Shown here piece after piece: positions 8,100-16,917 of a stretch of DNA of 64,000 nt; within the stretch, counting starts at the first letter, position 1; each line of letters opens with the position of its first letter. This stretch comes from Mycobacterium sp. PO1. GTDB lineage: Bacteria; Actinomycetota; Actinomycetes; Mycobacteriales; Mycobacteriaceae. The notes below the pieces were generated by a model, which was not told the origin of the DNA, searched no databases, and saw nothing but the letters and a program-made list of their open reading frames with translations. The stretch spans positions 255 through 64,254 of the forward strand of contig NZ_BLTG01000096.1 in NCBI RefSeq assembly GCF_017312405.1, written 5' to 3'. A program made the translations under genes and the position numbers.

Positions 8100-9218
8100 A
8101 TGGAATCGTTCGTTCACCTGCGCAAGGGGAAGACACCGCGGCGCCTGCACGCCGACCTCGACGGTCTCAAGGACGACGAACTGGGTCGCGGCGGCTTCAC
8201 GGGGCGCACCGCCAACCTGTATCGCCGCCACGATCCGACCGCCTACCGCACCGTCGGACCGCTGCGGCCACTCGACGTGCTGTCCAGTGAACTGAAGCCC
8301 TCCGACGCCACCGACGCGCACGGCGCCCCCCTGCTGATGTTCTCCAACGCCGACTGTCAGGTGCTGCTGTCGCGGCGCTCCGAAGCGATGCCCTTCTTCG
8401 TCCGCCACATCGACGGCGACCTGCTGGCTTTCGTCCACGAGGGCACCGGTCGCCTCGAGACGGAGTTCGGCCCGCTGCACTACCGCAAGGGCGACTGGAT
8501 CTACCTGCCCAAGGCGTGCACCTGGCGTCAGGTTCCCGCCGAACCCTCGACATGGCTGATGATCCAGGCGACCGACGAGTTCCGGGTGCCGCCCCCCGGA
8601 AACCTCGGACGCCACTTCCCGTTCGATCCGTCCCAGGTGGTCATCCCCGAGCCCCGACCCTGCGAGGACGGAGACGGACCGCACGTCGAGGGCGAATACG
8701 AAGTCCGTTTGAGGCACTCTCCCGTCGACGGCGTCGACACGACGACGCTGTACTACCAGCACCATCCCCTCGACGTCGAAGGATGGCGCGGCGACAACTT
8801 CGCGTTCACGTTCAACATCGACGACTACAACGTCGTGACCTCCGACAGCGTGCACCTGCCGCCGACGGTGCACCTGTTCATGCAGGCCACCGGGGTTTAT
8901 GTGATGAACTTTCTGCCCAAACCCGCCGAAGGTGTGCCCGGCACCGAGCGCACTCCGTGGTATCACCGCAACGTGGATTTCGACGAGATCGCGTTCTTCC
9001 ACGGCGGCTCGCTCTACGGCATCCCGATGCCACCGGGACTGGTGTCCCACGCGCCGCAGGGCGTCCACCACGGCGCCCCGGAGAAGGCGCGGGAACGGGC
9101 GCGCCGCAAGTTCGACGAGTTCCACTCCGTGGATTGGCAGGTGATCGCCATCGACACCCGTCGCCGCCTGATCCCGTCAGCGGAGATCCTGGCCAACGAC
9201 CTGGGGCAGCACGCATGA
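8100..9218 (+). CDS. Homogentisate 1,2-dioxygenase-like enzyme
   Basis: This 372-residue cupin protein is related to homogentisate dioxygenase, an iron enzyme that opens the ring of homogentisate. The iron-ligand region is present: WYHRN gives His289, DFDEIAF gives Glu296, and SHAPQGVHHG gives His317 or His323. The N-terminal cupin contains FVRHIDGDLLAFVHEGTGRL. It is about 60-70 residues shorter than classical enzymes, and no maleylacetoacetate isomerase or fumarylacetoacetate hydrolase gene is nearby. The real substrate may therefore be a different hydroquinone-type acid. GGAGGAGG before ATG 8100 fixes the start. The stop overlaps the next ATG. Confidence 0.78.
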   Translation: MESFVHLRKGKTPRRLHADLDGLKDDELGRGGFTGRTANLYRRHDPTAYRTVGPLRPLDVLSSELKPSDATDAHGAPLLMFSNADCQVLLSRRSEAMPFFVRHIDGDLLAFVHEGTGRLETEFGPLHYRKGDWIYLPKACTWRQVPAEPSTWLMIQATDEFRVPPPGNLGRHFPFDPSQVVIPEPRPCEDGDGPHVEGEYEVRLRHSPVDGVDTTTLYYQHHPLDVEGWRGDNFAFTFNIDDYNVVTSDSVHLPPTVHLFMQATGVYVMNFLPKPAEGVPGTERTPWYHRNVDFDEIAFFHGGSLYGIPMPPGLVSHAPQGVHHGAPEKARERARRKFDEFHSVDWQVIAIDTRRRLIPSAEILANDLGQHA

Positions 9219-10423
9219 GCGCCCCCACCACCGAGCGTCCCGCTCCGGCCAGACACGATTACGACCGGATCCCGTATCTGGTTGCCTATCAGAACAACTC
9301 AGCAGTACGAGACGTCTACGGCGGTATCGCCGAGCTGGTGGTGCTGGAGAGCTATCTGCTCAAACCCCGGCACCGCGCGTCGGACACCGTGCTGGTGTTC
9401 ATGCACCCGATCGGAGGCGGCGCGTACCTGCCCATGATCAATGCGCTCGCCCGCGCCGGGCACCACGTCATCTACTGCAACAGCCGGTTCCGGGGCACCG
9501 ACTCCGCGTTGCTGATGGAGAAAGTGGTCGAAGACCTCGGCGAATGCATCCGAGACGCCAAAGAACGCCTGGGCTACACCAAGGTCGTTCTGGCGGGCTG
9601 GAGCGGCGGCGGCTCGCTGTCGGCGTTCTACCAGCAGCAGGCGCAGCGGCCGACCGTCACGGCCAGCCCGTCGGGTGACGGCCCTGACCTGACTCAACTC
9701 GGTCTGACCCCCGCCGACGGGATCATGCTGCTCGCGGCGCACATCAGCAGACACGGAACCATGACCGAGTGGTTGGATGCGTCGATCCTCGACGAGTCCG
9801 ATCCCACCAGACGTGACCCGGAGCTGGACCTCTACGACCCGGCCAACCCCAACCAGCCGCCCTACACGGCGGAGTTCCTGGAGCGCTACCGCTCCGCCCA
9901 GATCGCACGCAACCGGCGGATCACCGGCTGGGTCAAGGACAAACTGGCCGAGCTGCGGACGGCCGGTCGTCCGCAGGACGAGTTCGCGTTCGTGGTGCAC
10001 GGCACGATGGCCGATCCCCGCTGGCTGGATCCGCTGGTCGATCCCAACGAACGCACACCGGGAACCTGCTATCTGGGTGATCCTCGAGTGGTGAACATGA
10101 GTCCGGTCGGCCTCGCCAGATTCTGCACGCTGCGCAGCTGGCTCTCGCAGTGGAGCTACGACGACGCACACGGCGACGCCGTCAAGTGCGGCCCGGACAT
10201 CGCGGTTCCGGCGCTGGTGATCGGCAACCTCGCCGACGACGCCTGTACACCCAGCCATACCCGCCGGATCTTCGAGGCGATCGGCCACGCCGACAAGGAG
10301 ATGTTCGAGATCCCCGGCGCCAACCACTATTACGCCGGCGCCGACCAGCGCGACAAGCTGCGCCAAGCGGTCGGGATCGTCACCGACTGGCTCGTGCGGC
10401 ACCAGTTCGCGAGGCCGCAGTGA
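9215..10423 (+). CDS. Alpha/beta hydrolase
   Basis: This 402-residue protein has the serine-hydrolase elbow GWSGGG (Ser130), an oxyanion region FMHPIGGGAYLP, and a late His in PGANHYYAG. The Asp is probably in NLADDACTPSHTRRI. It starts at ATG 9215 inside the stop of the dioxygenase gene (ATGA), so the two are translationally coupled. That makes it likely that it acts on the ring-cleavage product or on a CoA-ester or ester substrate of the same pathway. No closer family name can be given. Confidence 0.78.
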   Translation: MSAPTTERPAPARHDYDRIPYLVAYQNNSAVRDVYGGIAELVVLESYLLKPRHRASDTVLVFMHPIGGGAYLPMINALARAGHHVIYCNSRFRGTDSALLMEKVVEDLGECIRDAKERLGYTKVVLAGWSGGGSLSAFYQQQAQRPTVTASPSGDGPDLTQLGLTPADGIMLLAAHISRHGTMTEWLDASILDESDPTRRDPELDLYDPANPNQPPYTAEFLERYRSAQIARNRRITGWVKDKLAELRTAGRPQDEFAFVVHGTMADPRWLDPLVDPNERTPGTCYLGDPRVVNMSPVGLARFCTLRSWLSQWSYDDAHGDAVKCGPDIAVPALVIGNLADDACTPSHTRRIFEAIGHADKEMFEIPGANHYYAGADQRDKLRQAVGIVTDWLVRHQFARPQ

Positions 10424-11637
10424 GCGCAATGTCGCCGCCGGCCGGTCCGCTCGATGGGATCAGGGTCCTCGAGGTCGGCACCCTGATCTCCGGACCGTTC
10501 GCCGGCCGCCTGCTCGGCGACATGGGCGCCGAGGTCATCAAGATCGAGCCACCGGGGGCGCCGGATCCGCTGCGCACCTGGGGTCAGGCCGAACTGGACG
10601 GTCATCACTTCTTCTGGACGGTGCACGCGCGCAACAAGAAGGCGGTCACGCTCGACCTCCGGGTGCCCCGTGGCCGGGACCTGTTCCTCGAGCTGGTCGA
10701 GAAATCCGACATCGTCGTCGAGAACTTCCGCCCGGGAACGCTCGAAAAATGGGGCCTGGGTTACGACGTGCTGCGCGAACGCAACCGCGGCATCATCCTG
10801 GTCCGGGTATCCGGATACGGCCAGACCGGACCCGACGCGCAGAAGGCCGGCTACGCCTCGGTCGCCGAGGCGGCCAGCGGCTTGCGTCACATGAACGGCT
10901 TCCCCGGCGGGCCGCCGCCACGGCTGGCGCTGTCGCTCGGCGACAGCCTCGCCGGAATGTTCGCCGCGCAGGGCGCTTTGGCGGCGCTGTACCGGCGCAC
11001 GGTGACCGGCGACGGGCAGGTGGTCGACGCGGCGCTGACCGAAGCATGCCTGGCCGTGCAGGAATCGACCATCCCCGACTACGACGTCGGCGGCGTCGTG
11101 CGGGGGCCGTCCGGTACTCGGCTGGAAGGTATCGCGCCGTCGAACATCTACCCCACCGCCGACGGCAGCTGGGTGGTCATCGCCGCCAACCAGGACACCG
11201 TCTTCCGCCGCCTGTGCCAGGCAATGGGACAACCCGAGCTGGCCGCCGACAAGCGGTTCGCCGATCACGGTGCGCGCGGGCGCAACCAGGACGAACTGGA
11301 CAAGATCATCGGCGCCTGGGCCGGCTGCCGGGAGCCGGGTGACATCATCGCCACGCTGTCTCAGGCCGGCGTGATCGCCGGACCGATCAACACCGTCGCC
11401 GAAGTGGTCGAAGATCCCCAACTGCTGGCTCGCGGCATGATCGCCGACCACTGGGACGAACGCATCGGTCGAAACGTCAAGGGCCCCGGCGTCATACCGG
11501 TGTTGACCGAGACGCCCGGCACGATCCGCCGAGCCGGCTCAGCTCATCCCGGCCAGCACAACGACGAGATCTTCGGTGATCTGCTCGGCCACACCGAGGC
11601 CGAGTTGCACCAGCTGCGAACGGAGGGCGTGCTGTGA
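10420..11637 (+). CDS. Class III CoA transferase (CaiB/BaiF family)
   Basis: This 405-residue protein has family signatures GIRVLEVGTLISGPFAGRLL, ENFRPGTLEKWGLGYD and GYGQTGPDAQKAGYASV, and LGDSLAGM carries the expected catalytic Asp (about residue 175). Such enzymes transfer CoA between carboxylic acids through an enzyme-bound anhydride. GTG 10420 overlaps the upstream stop as GTGA, the same arrangement used by the next gene; ATG 10429 is the alternative. Here it probably activates an acid intermediate of the block before the lyase step. Confidence 0.85.
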   Translation: MSAMSPPAGPLDGIRVLEVGTLISGPFAGRLLGDMGAEVIKIEPPGAPDPLRTWGQAELDGHHFFWTVHARNKKAVTLDLRVPRGRDLFLELVEKSDIVVENFRPGTLEKWGLGYDVLRERNRGIILVRVSGYGQTGPDAQKAGYASVAEAASGLRHMNGFPGGPPPRLALSLGDSLAGMFAAQGALAALYRRTVTGDGQVVDAALTEACLAVQESTIPDYDVGGVVRGPSGTRLEGIAPSNIYPTADGSWVVIAANQDTVFRRLCQAMGQPELAADKRFADHGARGRNQDELDKIIGAWAGCREPGDIIATLSQAGVIAGPINTVAEVVEDPQLLARGMIADHWDERIGRNVKGPGVIPVLTETPGTIRRAGSAHPGQHNDEIFGDLLGHTEAELHQLRTEGVL

Positions 11638-12548
11638 GTCAACGCGCGGAGTTACCCGTCCACGTCGACATCCGCGATGTGTCCCTGCGGGACGGCCTGC
11701 AGATCGAGCGGCCCATCCCGCTGGCCGCCAAACTGGAACTGCTCGCCGCGGTGGCGGCCACCGGGGTGCGGGAGATGGAGGCGACGGCGTTCGTCTCCCC
11801 GTCGAAGGTGCCCGCTCTGGCGGATGCCGCCGAGCTCGCCGCCGAGCTGCCACAGTTCCCCGACATCGAATTCTCCGCGCTGGTGGCCAGCCCCAACGGG
11901 GCCAAACGAGCGATCGCGGCCGGGTTGCGCTCCATCGAGTACGTCGTCTCCGCGGCCGACGGACACAGCCGCGCCAACGTCGGTCGCTCATCGGCGGAGG
12001 CGACCGCGCAGATCCCTGAGATCGTCGCGATCGCCCACGACAGCGATGTCGCCGTCGAGGTCATCATCGCGACCGCCTGGGACTGCCCCTTCGACGGACC
12101 GACACCCCCTCAACGGGTACTCGACGTCATCTCTGCGGCGGTCGACGCCGGCGCCGACCGCCTGGCGATCGCCGACACCATCGGCACGGCCACTCCCCGC
12201 CGGGTCGCCGACTTGATCGACACGCTGCGCCCGCGCATCGCCGAGGTCCCCCTGGGCGCACACTTCCACAACACCCGCGGCGCCGGCCTGGCCAGCGCGT
12301 ACGCCGCCGTCAGCGCCGGTGTCACCCGGCTCGACGCCTCGATCGGCGGCCTCGGCGGATGCCCGTTCGCGCCGGGGGCCAGCGGCAACATCGCCACCGA
12401 AGACCTCGCATACCTGTTGCGTGACAGCGGCGTTCACGTCGACGTGGACATCGACGCAGCGATCACAGCCGCCCAGGTAGCGCGGCGGGCGGTCGGCCAC
12501 GAACTGCCGAGCGCCTTGCTGCGAGCCGGCGACCGGATCCTGGACTGA
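11634..12548 (+). CDS. Hydroxymethylglutaryl-CoA lyase family protein
   Basis: This 304-residue TIM-barrel lyase has the metal and substrate motif DVSLRDGLQ (Arg19-Asp20), the metal pair GAHFHNTRG, and the mobile-loop Cys in GLGGCPFAPGASGN. All the catalytic hallmarks of HMG-CoA lyase are therefore present. It cleaves a 3-hydroxy-3-methyl-acyl-CoA-type substrate to a ketone or acetoacetate plus an acyl-CoA. GTG 11634 overlaps the CoA-transferase stop (GTGA). Beside a CoA transferase, it probably splits a branched hydroxyacyl-CoA formed in this pathway rather than serving leucine breakdown. Confidence 0.85.
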   Translation: MSQRAELPVHVDIRDVSLRDGLQIERPIPLAAKLELLAAVAATGVREMEATAFVSPSKVPALADAAELAAELPQFPDIEFSALVASPNGAKRAIAAGLRSIEYVVSAADGHSRANVGRSSAEATAQIPEIVAIAHDSDVAVEVIIATAWDCPFDGPTPPQRVLDVISAAVDAGADRLAIADTIGTATPRRVADLIDTLRPRIAEVPLGAHFHNTRGAGLASAYAAVSAGVTRLDASIGGLGGCPFAPGASGNIATEDLAYLLRDSGVHVDVDIDAAITAAQVARRAVGHELPSALLRAGDRILD

Positions 12549-12553
12549 GCACG

Positions 12554-13168
12554 GTGCCCGATCCGGGGAACCTCAGCGCGAAGGGACGCCAGACCCGGGA
12601 GGCGATCGCGCAGGCGGCCCGCACACTGTTCGCCGAGCGTGGCTTTCACGGGACCACTCTCGGCGACATCACCTCGGCGGCCGGCAAATCGCCGGCGGTG
12701 TTCTACCGGTACTTCACCGACAAGGAGGATCTGCTCGCCGCGCTGGCCGAGTCATTCCTGCACGACGTCGTCACACCGTCGGGGTTGCGCCTCGCGTTGC
12801 CCACCTCAGCCGACGACGACGCGTTCTTCACCACGGTGGTGTCGGGATACTGGACGATGTTCACAGAGAACATCGGCATCATGATCGCCGTGGCGCAGCT
12901 CGCAGCCACGCAGTCGCGTTTCGCCGAGGTACAGAACGAGTTCCGCCGATTCGGAATGGACATCATCGCGGCTTCGGTGCGACGCGCCCAGGAGCAGGGC
13001 TACGGAGGCGAGTTGAATCCGGAGTGGACCGCCGCGGCGATCGCCCTGCTGTTCGAGAACTTCACGACCGTCGTCGCCGGCAACTCGGAGCTGGGGCTGG
13101 ACATCGACGACGAGAACGCCATCGCGACGCTGTCGCGCATCTGGAAGAAAACACTGTACGGGTGTTGA
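12554..13168 (+). CDS. TetR family transcriptional regulator
   Basis: This 204-residue regulator has a clear N-terminal helix-turn-helix (LFAERGFHGTTLGDITSAAG, then VFYRYFTDKEDLLAAL). The start is GTG 12554, only 5 bases after the lyase stop, so it belongs to the same transcript. The second acyl-CoA dehydrogenase gene follows after 41 bases. It may regulate the block on either side; the ligand is unknown, plausibly an acyl-CoA intermediate. Confidence 0.87.
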   Translation: MPDPGNLSAKGRQTREAIAQAARTLFAERGFHGTTLGDITSAAGKSPAVFYRYFTDKEDLLAALAESFLHDVVTPSGLRLALPTSADDDAFFTTVVSGYWTMFTENIGIMIAVAQLAATQSRFAEVQNEFRRFGMDIIAASVRRAQEQGYGGELNPEWTAAAIALLFENFTTVVAGNSELGLDIDDENAIATLSRIWKKTLYGC

Positions 13169-13209
13169 ACTGCAAGGGCATCGCACTCTAAGAACAACGA
13201 GGAGTCAAC

Positions 13210-14454
13210 GTGGATTTCAGCCTTCCGGACCATCTCCCCGGCGTACTCGCCGACATGGACGAGTTCATCGAGGTGGAGATCAAACCGCTCGAGCGTGAGC
13301 ACATCCAGTACTTCGACCACCGCCGCGAGCACGCCCGCACCGATTGGGACAACGGCGGGGTTCCCCGGCGGGAGTGGGAGGAGCTGCTCGGCGAGATGCG
13401 CCGCCGTGCCGACGCTGCCGGCTGGCTACGCTACGGACTCCCGTCGCAATTCGGTGGGCGCGACGGCAGCAACATCGACATGGCGATCATCCGCGAGCAC
13501 CTGGCCCACAAGGGCCTCGGGCTGCACAACGACCTGCAGGACGAGTCCTCGATCGTCGGCAACTTTCCCCAGGTCATCATGATGGACCGGTTCGGCACCG
13601 ACGCGCAGAGGAAGGAGTGGACCGAAGCGCTGATCACCGGTGAGCGCTCGATGGCGTTCGGCCTGACCGAGCCGAACCACGGCTCGGATGCCACGTGGCT
13701 GGAGACCCGCGCCGAGCGCGACGGCGACGGGTGGATCATCAACGGCACCAAGCGGTTCAACACCGGCGTCCACCGAGCCACCCATGACCTGGTGTTCGCG
13801 CGCACCTCGGGCGAGCCCGGTCAGGCCCGGGGCATCACCGCCTTTCTGGTACCGACCGACGCCCCGGGCTTCTCGGTGCCCTATTACTGGTGGACGTTCA
13901 ACATGCCCACCGACCACGGCGAGGTCGAACTCGACAACGTCCGGGTCCCCGCCGACGCGGTTCTCGGCGAACTCGACCGCGGCCTCGAGGTCGGTCAGAC
14001 GTTTCTGCACGAGAACAGGATCCGGCAGGCCGCCAGCAGCCTGGGAGCGGCCCAGTACTGCATCGACCGCGCCGTCGCCTACGCCGGTGAACGCTCGGTC
14101 TTCGGCAAGCCGTTGGCGGTCAACCAGGCCGTGCAGTGGCCGCTGGTCGAACTACAGACCGAGGCGCAGATGGTGCGGCTGCTCGTCTACTACGCCGCCA
14201 GCCACCTCGACGCGAACCATCACATGGAAGTGTCGGACAAGGTGTCGATGGCGAACTACCGGGCCAACCGCCTCGTGTGTGAAGCCGCCGACCGGGCCAT
14301 GCAGGTGTTCGGCGGGGTGGGCTACAGCCGCCACGAACCGTTCGAGCACATCTATCGCCACCACCGCCGCTATCGGATCACCGAGGGCGCCGAGGAGATC
14401 CAGATTCGCCGGGTGGCGCAGCGGCTCTTCGGGTTCGGGCGAGCAGCCAGGTGA
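13210..14454 (+). CDS. Acyl-CoA dehydrogenase
   Basis: This 414-residue acyl-CoA dehydrogenase starts at GTG 13210 after GAGGAG. The FAD-binding strand is MAFGLTEPNHGSDATWLETR and the C-terminal block is QVFGGVGYSRHEPFEHIYRH, with RITEGAEEIQ carrying the catalytic-type Glu. The length and the many aromatic and charged residues near the N-terminus resemble the branch paired with aminoglycoside-phosphotransferase-like partners. Such a partner follows, overlapping by 4 bases. The substrate is unknown. Confidence 0.85.
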   Translation: MDFSLPDHLPGVLADMDEFIEVEIKPLEREHIQYFDHRREHARTDWDNGGVPRREWEELLGEMRRRADAAGWLRYGLPSQFGGRDGSNIDMAIIREHLAHKGLGLHNDLQDESSIVGNFPQVIMMDRFGTDAQRKEWTEALITGERSMAFGLTEPNHGSDATWLETRAERDGDGWIINGTKRFNTGVHRATHDLVFARTSGEPGQARGITAFLVPTDAPGFSVPYYWWTFNMPTDHGEVELDNVRVPADAVLGELDRGLEVGQTFLHENRIRQAASSLGAAQYCIDRAVAYAGERSVFGKPLAVNQAVQWPLVELQTEAQMVRLLVYYAASHLDANHHMEVSDKVSMANYRANRLVCEAADRAMQVFGGVGYSRHEPFEHIYRHHRRYRITEGAEEIQIRRVAQRLFGFGRAAR

Positions 14455-15419
14455 GCCACGACCTGGCCGCAAGCCTGCAACAAGTCCTCGCGCCTGCGCT
14501 CGGCGAGGTCGAGGTCTCAGATCTGCAGCGGCTCACCGGTGGCGCGAGCCGAACGACGTGGGCGTTCTCGACCAGCTCCGCCGACGCCCCCGCTCTCATC
14601 CTGCGGACCGGCCCACCCGACGACATGCACGCCTCGATGGAACTGGAAGCCGCAGTCCAGCAGCGCGCCGCCGCAGCCGGCGCTCCGGTTCCGCGCATCC
14701 TGGCCGCCGACAATTCTGCTGCCGCGCTGGGCAACCCGTATCTGATCTGTGCAGCCGTCTCCGGGGAGACGATCGTGCGCCGCATCTACCGCGGCCTCGA
14801 CGACGTCCGCCGCGCACGACTGCTGCGGCAGTGCGCGCAGGCGCTGGCCGCCGTTCACCGCGCGGACTTCGACGGCATCGGGCTGAGCCGTGTCGATGAA
14901 CTCACCGACTGGCGTCAACGACTCGACGAGATGGGCGACACGACCGCGACGTTCGAATGGACGTTCCGAGAGCTCGAGAAGAGCCGGCCCGCCCCCTCGC
15001 CGACGAGGTTGGTGCACGGAGACTTCCGGATGGGCAACCTCATCGTCGACGATTCGGGTCTTGCGGCGGTGCTGGATTGGGAGCTGACGCACCTCGGCGA
15101 GGTGTACGAAGATCTGGCCTGGTTCTGCGTGCGGGCGTGGCGCTTCGGTGCGCCCTCGTCCCTCGGCGCCGGCGGGCTCGGCGGCGTCGAGACGTTCCTG
15201 GTGTCCTACGAAGAAGCCGCCGGCACCGCGGTGGACCGGGACACGTTCCGGTGGTGGCTGGCAGTGGCCACGTTGCGCTGGGGTGTGATCTGCCGCTACC
15301 AGGCCGAGCGGCACCTGTCCGGACAGACGAAGTCGGTGGAGCTCGCCGCGATCGGCCGACGGGTCAGCGAGACCGAATGGGACCTTCTCGACCTGCTGAC
15401 CGGAGGGGGTCCGCGATGA
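14451..15419 (+). CDS. Phosphotransferase family protein (aminoglycoside phosphotransferase fold)
   Basis: This 322-residue protein of the APH/choline-kinase fold keeps the catalytic loop LVHGDFRMGN (Asp191) and the metal motif VLDWELTHLG (Asp209). The GTG start at 14451 overlaps the acyl-CoA dehydrogenase stop. In actinobacteria and animals such kinases are linked to acyl-CoA dehydrogenases, where some phosphorylate a hydroxy-acyl-CoA (the ACAD10/11 type). This context favours that role over antibiotic resistance. Confidence 0.82.
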   Translation: MSHDLAASLQQVLAPALGEVEVSDLQRLTGGASRTTWAFSTSSADAPALILRTGPPDDMHASMELEAAVQQRAAAAGAPVPRILAADNSAAALGNPYLICAAVSGETIVRRIYRGLDDVRRARLLRQCAQALAAVHRADFDGIGLSRVDELTDWRQRLDEMGDTTATFEWTFRELEKSRPAPSPTRLVHGDFRMGNLIVDDSGLAAVLDWELTHLGEVYEDLAWFCVRAWRFGAPSSLGAGGLGGVETFLVSYEEAAGTAVDRDTFRWWLAVATLRWGVICRYQAERHLSGQTKSVELAAIGRRVSETEWDLLDLLTGGGPR

Positions 15420-15760
15420 GCGCGTCGCTGTCGGGGCGACCCACCGCCGCGGAGCTGGTCGGCGCCGTCGCCGACTTTCTCGATGCCGAGGTACGCGACG
15501 CCTGCTCGGGGTCGGTGGGTTTCCACGTCCGGGTGGCGGTGAACGTGCTGCGCACGGTGCAGCGTGAGCTGAGCGGCGAGAACGCCGGACCGGTGCGTGA
15601 TGCGCTGGCAGAACTGGGCTTCACCGACGAGGCGGCGCTGGCCGATGCGATCCGCGCGGGGCGGATGGACGACCGGGGCGACGAGGTTGTCGCCGTCTTG
15701 CAGCTGCTGGTTCGCCACCGCCTGTCGTTCGACCACCCCGGCTACGCCGACGCGGACTGA
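15416..15760 (+). CDS. DUF6285-like small protein
   Basis: This 114-residue soluble protein starts at ATG 15416 within the stop of the kinase-fold gene. It contains ADFLDAEVRDACSGSVGFHVRVAVNVLRTVQREL, best described as two helices with a conserved FHVRVAANVL-like core. Genes of this type usually accompany the acyl-CoA dehydrogenase plus kinase-fold pair, as here. The molecular function is unknown; it may be an accessory subunit of the neighbouring kinase. Confidence 0.72.
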   Translation: MSASLSGRPTAAELVGAVADFLDAEVRDACSGSVGFHVRVAVNVLRTVQRELSGENAGPVRDALAELGFTDEAALADAIRAGRMDDRGDEVVAVLQLLVRHRLSFDHPGYADAD

Positions 15761-15765
15761 CCCGA

Positions 15766-16395
15766 TCACAGGCGCCGGATGCGGGCCAGCCACGCCGGTT
15801 CGTCCACCGTGCTGCCGAGGGGCAGATCGAGCATCTCGGCATGAAGGTCGGTTACGACGCCGCGGTAGCTGGTCGTGCTGAGCTCCTCGACCACCCAGCC
15901 GTCACGGAACGCGTCGCGGATCGTCGCTTCCGCCACCTGGGGACCGAACCCGCGCCCGGCGTCGGACAGAGCCAGAAGGTGCACGACCGACCCCGGTCGG
16001 GTCGCCGCCTGCAGGCTCGTGACGTAGCGCGCTCGGTCGGCGTCGTCGAACACGTGGAACAACGCCGAGTCGATGATGGTGTCGTAGGTGGGCTCGGCGC
16101 CGAGGTTCAACGCGTCGGCCACGTCGAAGCGCGCCGCCACGCCCTTTGCTGCGGCGTTGCGTCTGGCTTGGTCCACCGCGGTGGGGGCGCCGTCGAGGCC
16201 GACGACGTCATGTCCGGCGCCGGCCAGCAGGATGGTGTGCTCGCCGGTTCCGCATCCGATGTCGAGCACCCGCCCGCCGATCTGCCCGGCGTCGGCGAGC
16301 GCGACGACGGCGGGTTGGGGCTCGCCGATCACCCACGGTGGTGTCCGGTGCTTGTAGAACTCGTCGAATCGGGACAATGTGGGGCTCTGATCCAT
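15766..16395 (-). CDS. SAM-dependent methyltransferase, class I
   Basis: This 209-residue protein has the SAM motif VLDIGCGTGEHT at residues 43-54, then VVGLDGAPTAVDQAR and ARFDVADAL. The late motif DTIIDSALFHVF resembles small-molecule (thiol/tellurite-type) methyltransferases. It is transcribed towards the catabolic block and ends 5 bases from its last gene. The substrate is not evident. Confidence 0.82.
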   Translation of the reverse strand: MDQSPTLSRFDEFYKHRTPPWVIGEPQPAVVALADAGQIGGRVLDIGCGTGEHTILLAGAGHDVVGLDGAPTAVDQARRNAAAKGVAARFDVADALNLGAEPTYDTIIDSALFHVFDDADRARYVTSLQAATRPGSVVHLLALSDAGRGFGPQVAEATIRDAFRDGWVVEELSTTSYRGVVTDLHAEMLDLPLGSTVDEPAWLARIRRL

Positions 16396-16438
16396 GCCTG
16401 CCAGTGTTCAACCTGAACGGGAGTTGAGGTCAAGCGTC

Positions 16439-16837
16439 ATGTCAACCACCGGTGAACCCGCCGTCCTAGGACTCGCCGAGCAGCTGTTCGGCGCCATCGA
16501 ACGCAGCGACGTCGCCGCGGTGACGCAGCTGTTCGGTACCGATGTGCGGGTGTGGAAGAGCGGTGACCGTCGGGACAACGACCGCGACCGCTCGCTGCGG
16601 ATCATCAGCTGGTTCATCGACAGCACCGTCGAGCGGCGCTATCAGATCCTCGACCGCCAGCTGTTCCCCGGCGGCTTCGTCCAGCAGCACATCCTGCACG
16701 CCACCACCCACCGCGGCGGCGTCCTCGCGATGCGGGTGTGCATCGTCATCAAGATCGACGCAGATGGTCTGATCAGCCGCATCGACGAGTATTTCGATCC
16801 GGCCGAGCTTGCGCCGCTGGTACGGGATTCAGCCTGA
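16439..16837 (+). CDS. NTF2-like (SnoaL) domain protein
   Basis: This 132-residue cone-shaped-fold protein shows the usual order: helix LGLAEQLFGAIERSDVAAV, then LFGTDVRVWKSGD, and a final strand ISRIDEYFDPAELAPL. It may be a small isomerase, lyase or ligand-binding protein; active-site residues are not diagnostic. It is divergent from the methyltransferase with 43 bases between starts. ATG 16439 is preferred over an upstream in-frame ATG at 16394 that would overlap the divergent gene. Confidence 0.75.
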   Translation: MSTTGEPAVLGLAEQLFGAIERSDVAAVTQLFGTDVRVWKSGDRRDNDRDRSLRIISWFIDSTVERRYQILDRQLFPGGFVQQHILHATTHRGGVLAMRVCIVIKIDADGLISRIDEYFDPAELAPLVRDSA

Positions 16838-16917
16838 GGACGCCCCGCCGGGCGGGCACGGCGGTCAGGCAGCCGTTTCGGCAGACGCCGTGCTCACCCG
16901 CGGCTACCATCACGCGC

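Noticed and set aside
14451..15419. Antibiotic resistance by aminoglycoside phosphotransferase
   Set aside because: The fold is right, but coupling to an acyl-CoA dehydrogenase and a DUF6285-like gene points to acyl metabolism.
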